NCBI GenBank assembly: GCA_902470895.1
Contig: CABRID010000043.1
Span: forward strand, 1 to 16,463
Direction of reading: 5' to 3'
Source of the DNA: an uncultured Collinsella sp.
Lineage (GTDB): Bacteria > Actinomycetota > Coriobacteriia > Coriobacteriales > Coriobacteriaceae
Length of the DNA stretch: 16,463 bases
Under the pieces are notes generated by a model that worked only from the letters and a program-made list of their open reading frames with translations, made no database searches and was not told the DNA's origin. A program made the position numbers and the translations under genes. The stretch's first letter is position 1. Every line of letters starts with the position of its first letter. Positions 5,610 through 13,629 of this stretch are shown piece by piece.

Positions 5610-6965
5610 ATGTCTGCTATTGATATCGTGCTTGTTGTGATCGCCTTGGTGGCGGTGGGGGTTGCTGTGGCTTGCGCCCTCCAGCTCAAGAGCCTGCGTG
5701 CCGAGTTGCGGGAGCGTGGCGACAGTAGCGCGGAAACGCTGTCAGCACTCGAGCAGGCCAACAACGCGCTCGATGCCCTGAACGTCGCGCTGGCCGAAAC
5801 TCGCCGCACGGCCAATGCCATCGCGCAGCAGCAGACGACAGATGCGGCCGTGGAGCAGCAACGTTACCTGACCATCGCACGTGAGTTTTCGCAAGCTGGT
5901 GACCGGATGGATGACCTGCGCCGCGAGACGGCCCAACAGCTCGGTGCCAACCGCGAGGGTATCGAGCATCGCCTGGACAAGGTGCGCGAAACGGTCGATG
6001 CTCAGCTGGGCGCCATCCGCAAAGACAACAACGTGCAGCTCGATCAAATGCGTGCGACGGTGGACGAGAAGCTCTCCCGCACGCTCAACGACCGACTGTC
6101 GGCATCGTTTAAGCAGGTGAGCGACCAGCTCGAGGCCGTGTACAAGGGCCTGGGCGACATGCAGTCCATCGCCACCGGCGTGGGCGACCTTAAGCGCGTG
6201 CTGGGCAACGTGAAGGCGCGTGGCATTTTGGGCGAGGTGCAGCTGGGTGCAATTCTGGCGGACATCCTTACGCCCGACCAGTATCTGGAAAACGTCGCCA
6301 CCAAGCCCGGCGCCTCGGAGCGCGTTGAGTTTGCCGTCAAGCTGCCGGTGGACGAGGGCGATCCCGTGCTGCTGCCGATCGACTCCAAATTCCCGGGCGA
6401 CGCGTACGAGCACTTGCTCGACGCGCAGGAGTCGGGCGATGCGGAGACCGTGGCGGCTGCGCGCAAGACGCTCGACACCATGGTCAAGCGCGAGGCAAAG
6501 GACATTTGCGAAAAGTACCTGAGTGTGCCGGCAACGACCAACTTTGGCATCATGTTCGTGCCGTTTGAAGGGCTGTACGCCGAGGTCGTCAGCCGCTCCG
6601 GGCTTATCGAGACCCTGGGCCGCGACTATCACGTCAACGTTGCCGGCCCCAGCACCATGGCGGCCATTCTCAACAGCCTGCAGATGAGCTACCAGACGTT
6701 TAGGCTGCAAAAACGCACCGACGATGTACTGCGAGTGCTCTCCGCCGTCAAGGCCGAGCTGCCGCGCTATCAAAAGGCGCTGCGCCGCGCCCAGCAGCAG
6801 ATCGAGACCGCGGGTAAAACGGTCGAGGGCATTATCACCACGCGCACCAACGTCATGGAGCGCAAACTCAAGGATATCGACGCGCTGGAAGACGCCGACC
6901 AAGCCGATGAGATCTTGGGACTCACGCCCGCGGGCCTTTCCACAGACCAAGAAGACGAGGACTAA
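5610..6965 (+). CDS. rmuC: DNA recombination protein RmuC
   Basis: This 451-residue RmuC-family protein belongs to a group with a PD-(D/E)XK nuclease-like fold; loss in E. coli raises recombination between inverted repeats. Residues 4-24 form one membrane-spanning helix (AIDIVLVVIALVAVG region). A long coiled coil from about 25 to 185 follows, with repeated heptad-like units around 120-160. The conserved RmuC core runs from about 190 to 400 and includes GILGEVQLGAIL (205-216), DSKFP (258-262) and an FVPFEGLYAEV segment. The acidic C-terminus is typical. ATG 5610 is preferred because it puts the membrane helix at the N-terminus. The nearby GGAG is only three bases away, so the alternative TTG at 5577 cannot be excluded. 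It follows the putative toxin-antitoxin pair by 51 bases but differs in composition. Confidence 0.93.
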   Translation: MSAIDIVLVVIALVAVGVAVACALQLKSLRAELRERGDSSAETLSALEQANNALDALNVALAETRRTANAIAQQQTTDAAVEQQRYLTIAREFSQAGDRMDDLRRETAQQLGANREGIEHRLDKVRETVDAQLGAIRKDNNVQLDQMRATVDEKLSRTLNDRLSASFKQVSDQLEAVYKGLGDMQSIATGVGDLKRVLGNVKARGILGEVQLGAILADILTPDQYLENVATKPGASERVEFAVKLPVDEGDPVLLPIDSKFPGDAYEHLLDAQESGDAETVAAARKTLDTMVKREAKDICEKYLSVPATTNFGIMFVPFEGLYAEVVSRSGLIETLGRDYHVNVAGPSTMAAILNSLQMSYQTFRLQKRTDDVLRVLSAVKAELPRYQKALRRAQQQIETAGKTVEGIITTRTNVMERKLKDIDALEDADQADEILGLTPAGLSTDQEDED

Positions 6966-6972
6966 TTGCAAC

Positions 6973-7018
6973 AAGGCAGCGGGGCACCGGCGCAAACGCG
7001 GGCACCCCGCTGCCTTTC
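6973..7018 (+). terminator. Probable intrinsic terminator after rmuC
   Basis: A 12-bp stem (6973-6984 with 7005-7016) has a 20-base loop that can itself pair through GCG/CGC. It is followed only by a short TTT. It lies eight bases after the rmuC stop codon. The weak T-tract makes it a less certain terminator than others in this window. Confidence 0.6.
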
Positions 7019-7092
7019 ACATCGCGCTTGCCTGAAGTGCGCTTTAGTGTGCAACAATGGCGTTTCGCCCTATCAGACGCGAAAGGAAGCCC

Positions 7093-8895
7093 ATGTCTCA
7101 GAGAAACACCAGTCCGCTGAAACGCTCCACCGTGCGCCGCACGCTGCAGCGGTTTTGGGGTGTCACGCGCACGCAGCCGCTGATTGTCTTTCTCTCGGTG
7201 TTCTCGTCGGCGGGCTACATCTTTTTGCTGACGTTTGCCAATACCTATGTGATGGCCCTCATTGTCGACCGCGTTCAAGCCGGTCCCGTGGCGGGTGATC
7301 AGGTGTTTGAGGTCTTCGGCCCCTATATCCTGGCGCTCGTACTCGTTAACCTGGTGGGCCAAATCCTCTCCAAGCTGCAGGACTACACCGTCTACAAGCT
7401 CGAGATTGCGGGCAACTATCACCTGGCGCGCCTGTGCTTCGACACGCTCTCCAATCAATCCATGACATTTCACACCAGCCGCTTTGGCGGATCGCTCGTG
7501 AGCCAGACGAGCCGTTTTATGAGCGGCTATACGGGGCTGGTCGACGTGACGGTGTATTCGCTCATCCCCACCATCACCTCGGTCATCTGCACGGTGGCGG
7601 CGCTCGCCCCGGTGGTGCCGACGTTTACCGTGATCCTGGTGTGCATCATGGCCGTCTACATCGCGTTTGTCTGGCTTATGTACAAGCGCATCATGCCGCT
7701 TTCGGCCGCAACGTCCGCCGCGCAGAACAAGCTCTCGGGCGTGCTCTCCGACGCGGTCACGAACATCTTGGCCGTCAAGACCTGCGGGCGCGAGGACTTT
7801 GAACGTGATCTGTTCGACGCCGCCGATCGTGCCGCGCGCGATGCCGAGACGGTCTCGATGCACGCCATGATGCAGCGCAACTTTACGACCTCGGGTCTTA
7901 TCGTCATCACCATGGCCGTGGTGAGCGTATTCGTGGCGGGCGGCAACGCGTGGTTTGGCATCTCGGCCGGCTCGCTCGTCATGATCTTTACCTACACCTA
8001 TAACCTCACCATGCGCCTGAACTACGTAAGCTCCATGATGCAGCGCATCAACCGCGCGCTCGGCGATGCGGCCGAGATGACGCGCGTGCTGGACGAGCCA
8101 CGTTTGGTGGCAGATGACCCGGACGCCCCCGAGCTCAAAGTGACCGAGGGCGCGATTGATTTTGAGCAGCTGAGCTTTGCGTACCGTGACGCTGCGGCGG
8201 GCGAGAGCGTGTTCGATGACCTGACACTTCATGTGGCGGCGGGCCAGCGCGTGGGCCTGGTGGGCAAATCGGGCTCGGGCAAGACGACGCTAACCAAGTT
8301 GTTGTTGCGCCTGGACGATGTACAGGGCGGCCGCGTGCTCGTGGACGGCCAGGACGTCTCGCGCTGCACGCAGCAGAGCCTGCGCCGTCAGGTTGCCTAC
8401 GTGCCGCAGGAGGCGCTGCTGTTCCACCGCTCCATTCGCGAAAACATTGCCTACGGTCGTCCCAACGCCACTGATGAGCAGATTCGCGAGGCGGCTCGCT
8501 TGGCTAATGCGACCGAGTTTATCGACCGCTTGCCCCGTGGCTTTGACACTATGGTGGGCGAGCGCGGCGTCAAGCTCTCTGGCGGTCAGCGTCAGCGCGT
8601 GGCTATCGCCCGCGCCATCCTAACCGACGCGCCGATTCTGGTGCTCGACGAGGCGACGTCTGCCTTGGACAGCGAGTCCGAGGCGTTGGTGCAGGAGGCG
8701 CTCGAGAATCTGATGCGCGGCCGCACCTCCATTGTGGTGGCGCACCGCCTGTCCACCGTGGCGGCGCTTGACCGCATTGTGGTGCTGGCCGATGGCGAGA
8801 TTGTCGAGGACGGCACGCATACGCAGCTCGTCGAGGCGGGTGGCGAGTACGCGAGCCTGTGGAGCCGTCAGACCGGCGCATTCTTGGAGGCGTAA
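7093..8895 (+). CDS. ABC transporter half-exporter (fused membrane and ATPase domains)
   Basis: This 600-residue MsbA/multidrug-type exporter has one six-helix transmembrane domain (about 25-320) fused to one ATPase domain (about 350-595). It should work as a homodimer or with a partner. ATPase motifs are complete: Walker A GKSGSGKTT at 391-399, Q-loop Gln439, signature LSGGQ at 495-499, Walker B ILVLDE at 515-520 with catalytic Glu520, D-loop SALD, and switch His551. ATG 7093 has AAAGGAAG at 7082-7089. A TTGCCT box at 7028-7033 and an AACAAT hexamer at 7053-7058 are promoter-like but poorly spaced. No partner transporter gene is next to it, which supports a homodimer. The substrate (lipid, peptide or drug) cannot be told from the sequence. 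Confidence 0.93.
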   Translation: MSQRNTSPLKRSTVRRTLQRFWGVTRTQPLIVFLSVFSSAGYIFLLTFANTYVMALIVDRVQAGPVAGDQVFEVFGPYILALVLVNLVGQILSKLQDYTVYKLEIAGNYHLARLCFDTLSNQSMTFHTSRFGGSLVSQTSRFMSGYTGLVDVTVYSLIPTITSVICTVAALAPVVPTFTVILVCIMAVYIAFVWLMYKRIMPLSAATSAAQNKLSGVLSDAVTNILAVKTCGREDFERDLFDAADRAARDAETVSMHAMMQRNFTTSGLIVITMAVVSVFVAGGNAWFGISAGSLVMIFTYTYNLTMRLNYVSSMMQRINRALGDAAEMTRVLDEPRLVADDPDAPELKVTEGAIDFEQLSFAYRDAAAGESVFDDLTLHVAAGQRVGLVGKSGSGKTTLTKLLLRLDDVQGGRVLVDGQDVSRCTQQSLRRQVAYVPQEALLFHRSIRENIAYGRPNATDEQIREAARLANATEFIDRLPRGFDTMVGERGVKLSGGQRQRVAIARAILTDAPILVLDEATSALDSESEALVQEALENLMRGRTSIVVAHRLSTVAALDRIVVLADGEIVEDGTHTQLVEAGGEYASLWSRQTGAFLEA

Positions 8896-8911
8896 GCGTC
8901 TCGGACGTGGG

Positions 8912-8939
8912 ACAATTGTGCCCATAAGTTTATTGTGCC
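8912..8939 (+). promoter_or_regulatory. Palindrome and direct repeat in the nth leader
   Basis: ACAATTGT at 8912-8919 is a perfect 8-base palindrome. ATTGTGCC occurs at 8915-8922 and again at 8932-8939, a 17-base period. They lie 20-47 bases before the nth start codon. A protein-binding site or promoter element is possible; there is no direct evidence of function. Confidence 0.3.
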
Positions 8940-8958
8940 GTTGAGCCGAGGAGTCGTT

Positions 8959-9624
8959 ATGCCACGCGAGACCAATGCCGCCAAACGCGAGCGCGCCGTT
9001 GAGGTGTGTGAGCGCCTCAACCGTCGCTATGGCCCGGTCGAGTGCTTTTTGGACCACGAGAATCCCTTCCGCCTGCTGATCGCGGTGTTGCTCTCGGCGC
9101 AAACGACCGACGCGCAGGTCAACAAGGTGACGCCGAAGCTGTTTGCCCAGTGGCCCACGCCCGAGGCCATGGCCGGGGCGAGTGTGGCTGACGTGGCAGA
9201 CACCATCAAGTCACTCGGCTTTTATAAGAGCAAGGCCAAGCACGCCGTGGAGGCCGCGCAGATGATCGTCGCCGACTATGGCGGCGAGGTGCCGGCCGAC
9301 ATGAAGGAACTCGTGAAGCTGCCGGGCGTGGGACGCAAGACGGCGAACATCGTGCTCAACGTGGGGTATGGCATCGTGGAGGGCATTGCGGTGGACACGC
9401 ACGTCAACCGCATTGCGCATCGCCTGATGTTGAGTCCCAAGACACATGCCAAGGAGCCGCTCAAGACCGAGCAGGATCTGCTCAAGATTTTGCCGCACGA
9501 GTATTGGGAGTCGGTCAACCATCAGTGGATCACCTTCGGTCGCGAGATCTGCGACGCCCGCAAACCCAAGTGTGACGAGTGTCCGCTGGCAGATTTGTGC
9601 CCCAGCGTGCGCGTAGCGGGGTAG
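8959..9624 (+). CDS. nth: Endonuclease III (DNA glycosylase/AP lyase)
   Basis: This is a standard 221-residue endonuclease III, which removes oxidised pyrimidines and cleaves the abasic site. The helix-hairpin-helix LPGVGRKTAN at 121-130 contains catalytic Lys127. The catalytic Asp146 lies in VDTHVNR. The 4Fe-4S motif is complete: C198-x6-C205-x2-C208-x5-C214. GAGGAG at 8948-8953, five bases before ATG 8959, fixes the start. It lies 63 bases after the ABC exporter gene. It gives a useful contrast with the glycosylase at 1012-1917, which lacks both the Asp and the cysteines seen here. Confidence 0.97.
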   Translation: MPRETNAAKRERAVEVCERLNRRYGPVECFLDHENPFRLLIAVLLSAQTTDAQVNKVTPKLFAQWPTPEAMAGASVADVADTIKSLGFYKSKAKHAVEAAQMIVADYGGEVPADMKELVKLPGVGRKTANIVLNVGYGIVEGIAVDTHVNRIAHRLMLSPKTHAKEPLKTEQDLLKILPHEYWESVNHQWITFGREICDARKPKCDECPLADLCPSVRVAG

Positions 9625-9629
9625 GGCGG

Positions 9630-9654
9630 AACGCATCTTCGTCTGGCGTTTTTT
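9630..9654 (+). terminator. Weak candidate terminator after nth
   Basis: AACGC at 9630-9634 can pair with GCGTT at 9646-9650, and T-tract 9649-9654 overlaps the stem end. The stem is only five pairs, so this is marginal. It is placed six bases after the nth stop codon. Confidence 0.35.
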
Positions 9655-9697
9655 GCGGGGCTGGGTTTGCTCTTGAGCCGGAGTCCTCTCCATGCGC

Positions 9698-9703
9698 TAC
9701 CAT
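9698..9703 (+). promoter_or_regulatory. Possible -10 box in the mfd leader
   Basis: TACCAT at 9698-9703 has a TTGAGC box 19 bases upstream at 9673-9678. The spacing is longer than ideal. If used, the transcript would run through the hairpin at 9729-9756 before reaching mfd. Confidence 0.25.
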
Positions 9704-9728
9704 GACAGGCAATGAAATCCGCCGCATA

Positions 9729-9756
9729 CCCGCCGAGCTTGCCCCGGCGGGCTTTT
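9729..9756 (+). terminator. Terminator-like hairpin in the mfd leader
   Basis: CCCGCCG (9729-9735) pairs with CGGCGGG (9745-9751) around a 9-base loop, followed by CTTTT. It ends 26 bases before the mfd start codon. It may end transcripts from nth, or attenuate mfd if the promoter lies upstream. Confidence 0.5.
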
Positions 9757-9781
9757 GGCGTTGCAATGCCGGAGGAACAGC

Positions 9782-12700
9782 ATGCTCATTCACCGTATAG
9801 CCGCGCAGCTCTACACTGCCGAGGCCTTGCAGGCCGTCGAGGCCGGGCTCGATGCTGGCGAGGACGTGACGCTGGCTGTGTCGCAGTCGGGCCGCACGCT
9901 TATGGCGGCCGCCCAGTTTGCGCGCCGTCCGCGCCCGACGGTCTATATCGTGAGCGGCGAGGATGCGGCCGATCGCGCCGCGCGTAGCCTTGCCGCCTAC
10001 GTGGGCCTGGCGCACGTGTGTCGTTTTCCTGAGCGCAAGGACTATCCGTGGCGCGAGCAGGCGCCGGACGACGCCGTGGTGGCGCAGCGCTGCGAGGCTC
10101 TGGGGCGCATCGTGCGCGGGGACAACTGCATCATGGTCGCCTCGGCTCGCGCGCTGCTGCGCTGCGTGCCGCCGGTCGAGAGCCGCTACTGGGAGTCCAC
10201 TACTTTTGCGGTGGGCGAGGAGATTCCTTTTGACGAGGTGCCGCAGCGCCTGGTGGGCATGGGCTACACCAATGCCGGCGCTGCCGACGCGCCCGGCCTG
10301 TTCCGCGTGCACGGCGACACCGTCGAGGTGTTTCCCGCGCAGGAAAAGGCGCCCGTGCGCATTGAGTTCTTTGGCGACGAGATTGACCGCATCCGCCGCA
10401 TGGTGAGTTCAACGGGCCAGACCATCGGCAACGAGGACAGCATCGAGATCTTCCCCTGTCGCGAGCTGGCGCTTACCGACGAGGCCGTTCACAACATGCA
10501 TGTGGCGCTCTACCGCGCCAGCCAGGACGACAGCAAGTTGGCGGCGCTGCTCGAGATGGTGGATGCGCGCATCGTCACGCCTGAGCTCGACCGCTTTTTG
10601 CCGGTGATGTACGGCCAGACCGTGAGCCCGCTTTCGCATGTGAGCGGCAAGGCGCTCGTAGTGCTGTCCGAGCCGCGCTCGCTGTTCGACGATTGCCTGC
10701 GCGCCTACGAGGATATCGAGGCACGTGCCGGCGAGGCGGGGGTCGACCGTCTGGACGGCCTGTATGTGCGTGCCCAGCAGCTCGATTTTGGTGCTCAGCA
10801 GCGCCTGAACTATGTGAGCCTCATCCGTGCCGGCGGTGCGGTGACGGCAGAGCTCAAGATTGAGCAGCCGGCCATTGCGGGCTCGGACAATCGCTTTATG
10901 ACGCGCATCCAGGAGGTCGTGGGCAAGCGCTATGCCTGCGTGTTTGCCATCCCCGACCGCGGTGCGCGCGAGTCGATGGAGCTCACCTTTGGCGACGAGG
11001 GCATTACCTTTGAGGAATCGCTGACCGCCGCGCCCGAAAATACAGGCGTCATTGGCGAGCACGTACGCGTGGCAGCGGCAGATTCTGCCGACCGTGCCGC
11101 CCGCCAGGAGGCCCACGCTTCCATTCGCGAGCGTAAGGCAGATGCGCTCAACGCCCGCTCGCTCGAGGCGGGCGCGGCCCAGGCTGCCGCCGGTGCCGCC
11201 GTGCCCACCATCTCGCGCGGACGCGTGACCTTTGTCGATGCCGCCCTGCCGCAGGGCGTGGTGGTGCCCGATGCCAACCTGGCCGTGTTCTCGATCGCCG
11301 ACCTCAACGCCCGCATGGACGCCAACCGCGCGCGCAGCCGCCGCAAGGTGGACATTACGCAGATCACGTTTCCGTTTAAACCGGGCGACTACGTGGTGCA
11401 CGCCACTCACGGTATCGCGCTCTTTAGCGAGATTGCGCGCCAGGAAGTGGGCGGCAAGGAGCGCGACTACTTCTTGCTGGAATATGCCGACGGCGACAAG
11501 CTCTACGTGCCGCTCGAGCAGGTCGACCGTATCACGCGATACGTCGGTCCCGACGGCGACAAGCCGCGCCTGACCAGACTCAACACCGCCGACTGGACGC
11601 GTGCCACCAACAAGGCACGCAAGAACGCCAAAAAGCTGGCGTTTGACCTGGTCGACCTGTATACGCGCCGCTCGTCGATTACCGGTATCGCCTGTCCGCC
11701 CGATACGCCCGAGCAGATCGAGATGGAGGAGAGCTTCCCCTACGACGAGACGCGCGACCAGCTGGAGGCCATCGCCGACATTAAGGCTGATATGGAGGCG
11801 CCCAAGCCCATGGACCGCCTGCTGTGCGGCGACGTGGGCTTTGGCAAGACCGAGGTCGCTCTGCGCGCGGCGTTTAAGTGCGTGGACTCCGGCCGCCAGG
11901 TCATGGTGCTCTGCCCCACGACCATTCTTGCCCAGCAGCACTACGAGACGTTCTTTGAGCGCTTTGCCCCGTTTGGCCTTGAGGTCGAGGTGCTCAGCCG
12001 CTTTCGCACGCCGGCGCAGCAGAAGCGCGCGCTCAAGGCGTTTGCCGAGGGCACGATAGACGTGCTCATCGGCACGCATCGTCTGCTTTCGGCCGATGTG
12101 AACCCCAAGAACCTGGGCCTGGTGATCATCGACGAAGAGCAGCGCTTTGGTGTGCAGCACAAGGAGCAGCTCAAAAACCTGCGCGAGCAAATCGACGTGC
12201 TCACACTCTCGGCAACGCCTATTCCGCGAACCATGCAGATGGCCACGAGTGGCGTGCGCGACATGAGCCTGATCACCACGCCGCCGACCGGGCGTCGTCC
12301 CGTGATCGTGCACGTGGGGGAGTACGACCCCGACGTGGTGAGTGCGGCGATTCGCCTGGAGGTGGGCCGCGGCGGTCAGGTGTATTACGTGTCCAACCGC
12401 GTCAAGACCATCGACGATGCCGTGGCGCGCGTGCACGAGGCCGCGCCCGAGGCGCGCGTGGGCGTGGCACACGGCAAGATGAGCCCGCGCGAGGTCGAGG
12501 ACGTGATGATCGAGTTCGCGACCAAGAAGATCGACGTGCTTATCGCCACGACCATCGTGGAGAGTGGCATCGATAACGCGACCGCCAACACGCTCATCAT
12601 CGAGGACTCGCAGCGTCTGGGTCTGGCACAGCTCTACCAGCTTAAGGGCCGCGTGGGCCGTTCTGCCACGCAGGCCTATGCGTACTTTATGTTCCCGGGC

Positions 12701-13414
12701 GAGCTGCCGCTCACCGAGGAGGCAACGGCACGCCTGACCGCGCTTTCCGAGTTCCAGGACCTGGGCAGCGGCATGCGCATCGCCATGCGCGACCTGGAGA
12801 TCCGCGGCGCCGGTTCGCTCATGGGCGCCGAGCAACACGGCAACCTGTCGAGTGTGGGCTTTGACCTGTTTACGCAGATGCTGGGACAGGCCGTGGCCGA
12901 GGCGCGCGGCGACGACGATGCCGGCGTGGAGGCGGCGAGCGTGGGCATCAACCTGCCGGCCGACTACTTCTTGTCCGAGGAGTACATGCCGGCGGTGGAC
13001 CAGCGCGTGCTCGTGTACCGCAAGCTCGCGGCGGCTGAGGACCTGGAGAGCATCGACGAGGTGCAGGAGGAGACCGAGACCGCGCATGGTGAGCTTCCGT
13101 TGGCGGGGCTCAACTTGTTCAACCGCGCTCGCATTCGTATTCGCGGCGAGCGCCTGGGGCTCGAGAGCGTCACACTCAGCGGTGGACGCATCACGTTTTT
13201 GGGCGTCGACGTGCCCAAGAAGGTGGCCTTCGAGCTTAAGACCCGCTATGGCGCGGTGAACTTTCCCAAGAGCCGCAAGCTGTCGGTGCCCTACAAGGCG
13301 GGCGCCGGCGCGGGCAGCGGCCTGGGCCGCGGCCTCGACGCCAACGACGGCACCGGCCCCGTGGCCGCGGCGCTCATGCTACTGCAGCAGTTGGGTGCTA
13401 GCGACGACGACTAA
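9782..13414 (+). CDS. mfd: Transcription-repair coupling factor Mfd
   Basis: This 1210-residue Mfd is close to the usual length. It removes RNA polymerase stalled at DNA lesions and recruits UvrA to start nucleotide excision repair. The N-terminal UvrB-like region covers about residues 1-400. The RNA-polymerase interaction domain (CarD/Tudor-like) starts near PGDYVVHATHGIALF at about 533-547. The SF2 translocase has Walker A GDVGFGKT at 683-690 and DEEQ at 784-787. Later helicase motifs include ATTIVESGIDN and the QLKGRVGRS segment. The C-terminal autoinhibitory domain begins near LPADYFLSEEYMP at about 1058. An Ala- and Arg-rich linker lies at about 420-520. GGAGG at 9771-9775 sets the ATG. 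The very long open frame on the opposite strand is a composition artefact. Confidence 0.97.
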   Translation: MLIHRIAAQLYTAEALQAVEAGLDAGEDVTLAVSQSGRTLMAAAQFARRPRPTVYIVSGEDAADRAARSLAAYVGLAHVCRFPERKDYPWREQAPDDAVVAQRCEALGRIVRGDNCIMVASARALLRCVPPVESRYWESTTFAVGEEIPFDEVPQRLVGMGYTNAGAADAPGLFRVHGDTVEVFPAQEKAPVRIEFFGDEIDRIRRMVSSTGQTIGNEDSIEIFPCRELALTDEAVHNMHVALYRASQDDSKLAALLEMVDARIVTPELDRFLPVMYGQTVSPLSHVSGKALVVLSEPRSLFDDCLRAYEDIEARAGEAGVDRLDGLYVRAQQLDFGAQQRLNYVSLIRAGGAVTAELKIEQPAIAGSDNRFMTRIQEVVGKRYACVFAIPDRGARESMELTFGDEGITFEESLTAAPENTGVIGEHVRVAAADSADRAARQEAHASIRERKADALNARSLEAGAAQAAAGAAVPTISRGRVTFVDAALPQGVVVPDANLAVFSIADLNARMDANRARSRRKVDITQITFPFKPGDYVVHATHGIALFSEIARQEVGGKERDYFLLEYADGDKLYVPLEQVDRITRYVGPDGDKPRLTRLNTADWTRATNKARKNAKKLAFDLVDLYTRRSSITGIACPPDTPEQIEMEESFPYDETRDQLEAIADIKADMEAPKPMDRLLCGDVGFGKTEVALRAAFKCVDSGRQVMVLCPTTILAQQHYETFFERFAPFGLEVEVLSRFRTPAQQKRALKAFAEGTIDVLIGTHRLLSADVNPKNLGLVIIDEEQRFGVQHKEQLKNLREQIDVLTLSATPIPRTMQMATSGVRDMSLITTPPTGRRPVIVHVGEYDPDVVSAAIRLEVGRGGQVYYVSNRVKTIDDAVARVHEAAPEARVGVAHGKMSPREVEDVMIEFATKKIDVLIATTIVESGIDNATANTLIIEDSQRLGLAQLYQLKGRVGRSATQAYAYFMFPGELPLTEEATARLTALSEFQDLGSGMRIAMRDLEIRGAGSLMGAEQHGNLSSVGFDLFTQMLGQAVAEARGDDDAGVEAASVGINLPADYFLSEEYMPAVDQRVLVYRKLAAAEDLESIDEVQEETETAHGELPLAGLNLFNRARIRIRGERLGLESVTLSGGRITFLGVDVPKKVAFELKTRYGAVNFPKSRKLSVPYKAGAGAGSGLGRGLDANDGTGPVAAALMLLQQLGASDDD

Positions 13415-13435
13415 CGGGTCGACGCTGCAAACGCC

Positions 13436-13519
13436 CCATTTGGGCAATCTGACCCTCACTCGTCGGTCGCGTACGCAAGTACGCTTCCCTCCTCCTTCGG
13501 GCCACCTTGCCACAAATGG
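13436..13519. repeat. Long imperfect inverted repeat with inner GCAA hairpin
   Basis: Bases 13436-13447 pair with 13507-13519 with one bulged base (12 pairs). Inside lies a perfect 6-bp hairpin GCGTAC-GCAA-GTACGC at 13469-13484 with a GNRA-type tetraloop. The 84-base unit fills the gap between mfd and the PAP2 gene and begins 21 bases after the mfd stop codon. It has no clear T-tract. It looks like a dispersed intergenic repeat or a structured 3' element; no second copy occurs in this window. Confidence 0.5.
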
Positions 13520-13629
13520 AACGTTTTCGCTTACTTATGCTCAACCTGTAAGGGTATTTACGGGACAAAGCCATCTTCGTCTCACCCACATTGCAGGTTG
13601 ACTGCCCTTCGCCCGACCGAAAGGAAAGC

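Noticed and set aside
5742..6995. Minus-strand open frame of 417 codons
   Set aside because: Antisense shadow of rmuC, typical of GC-rich codon use; its translation is low-complexity and His/Leu-rich.
6922..8232. Minus-strand open frame of 436 codons
   Set aside because: Antisense to the ABC exporter and the rmuC end; His/Arg-rich with no motif.
10409..13087. Minus-strand open frame of 892 codons
   Set aside because: It lies wholly opposite mfd, whose Walker A, DEEQ and interaction domains are certain; the reverse frame is a codon-bias artefact.
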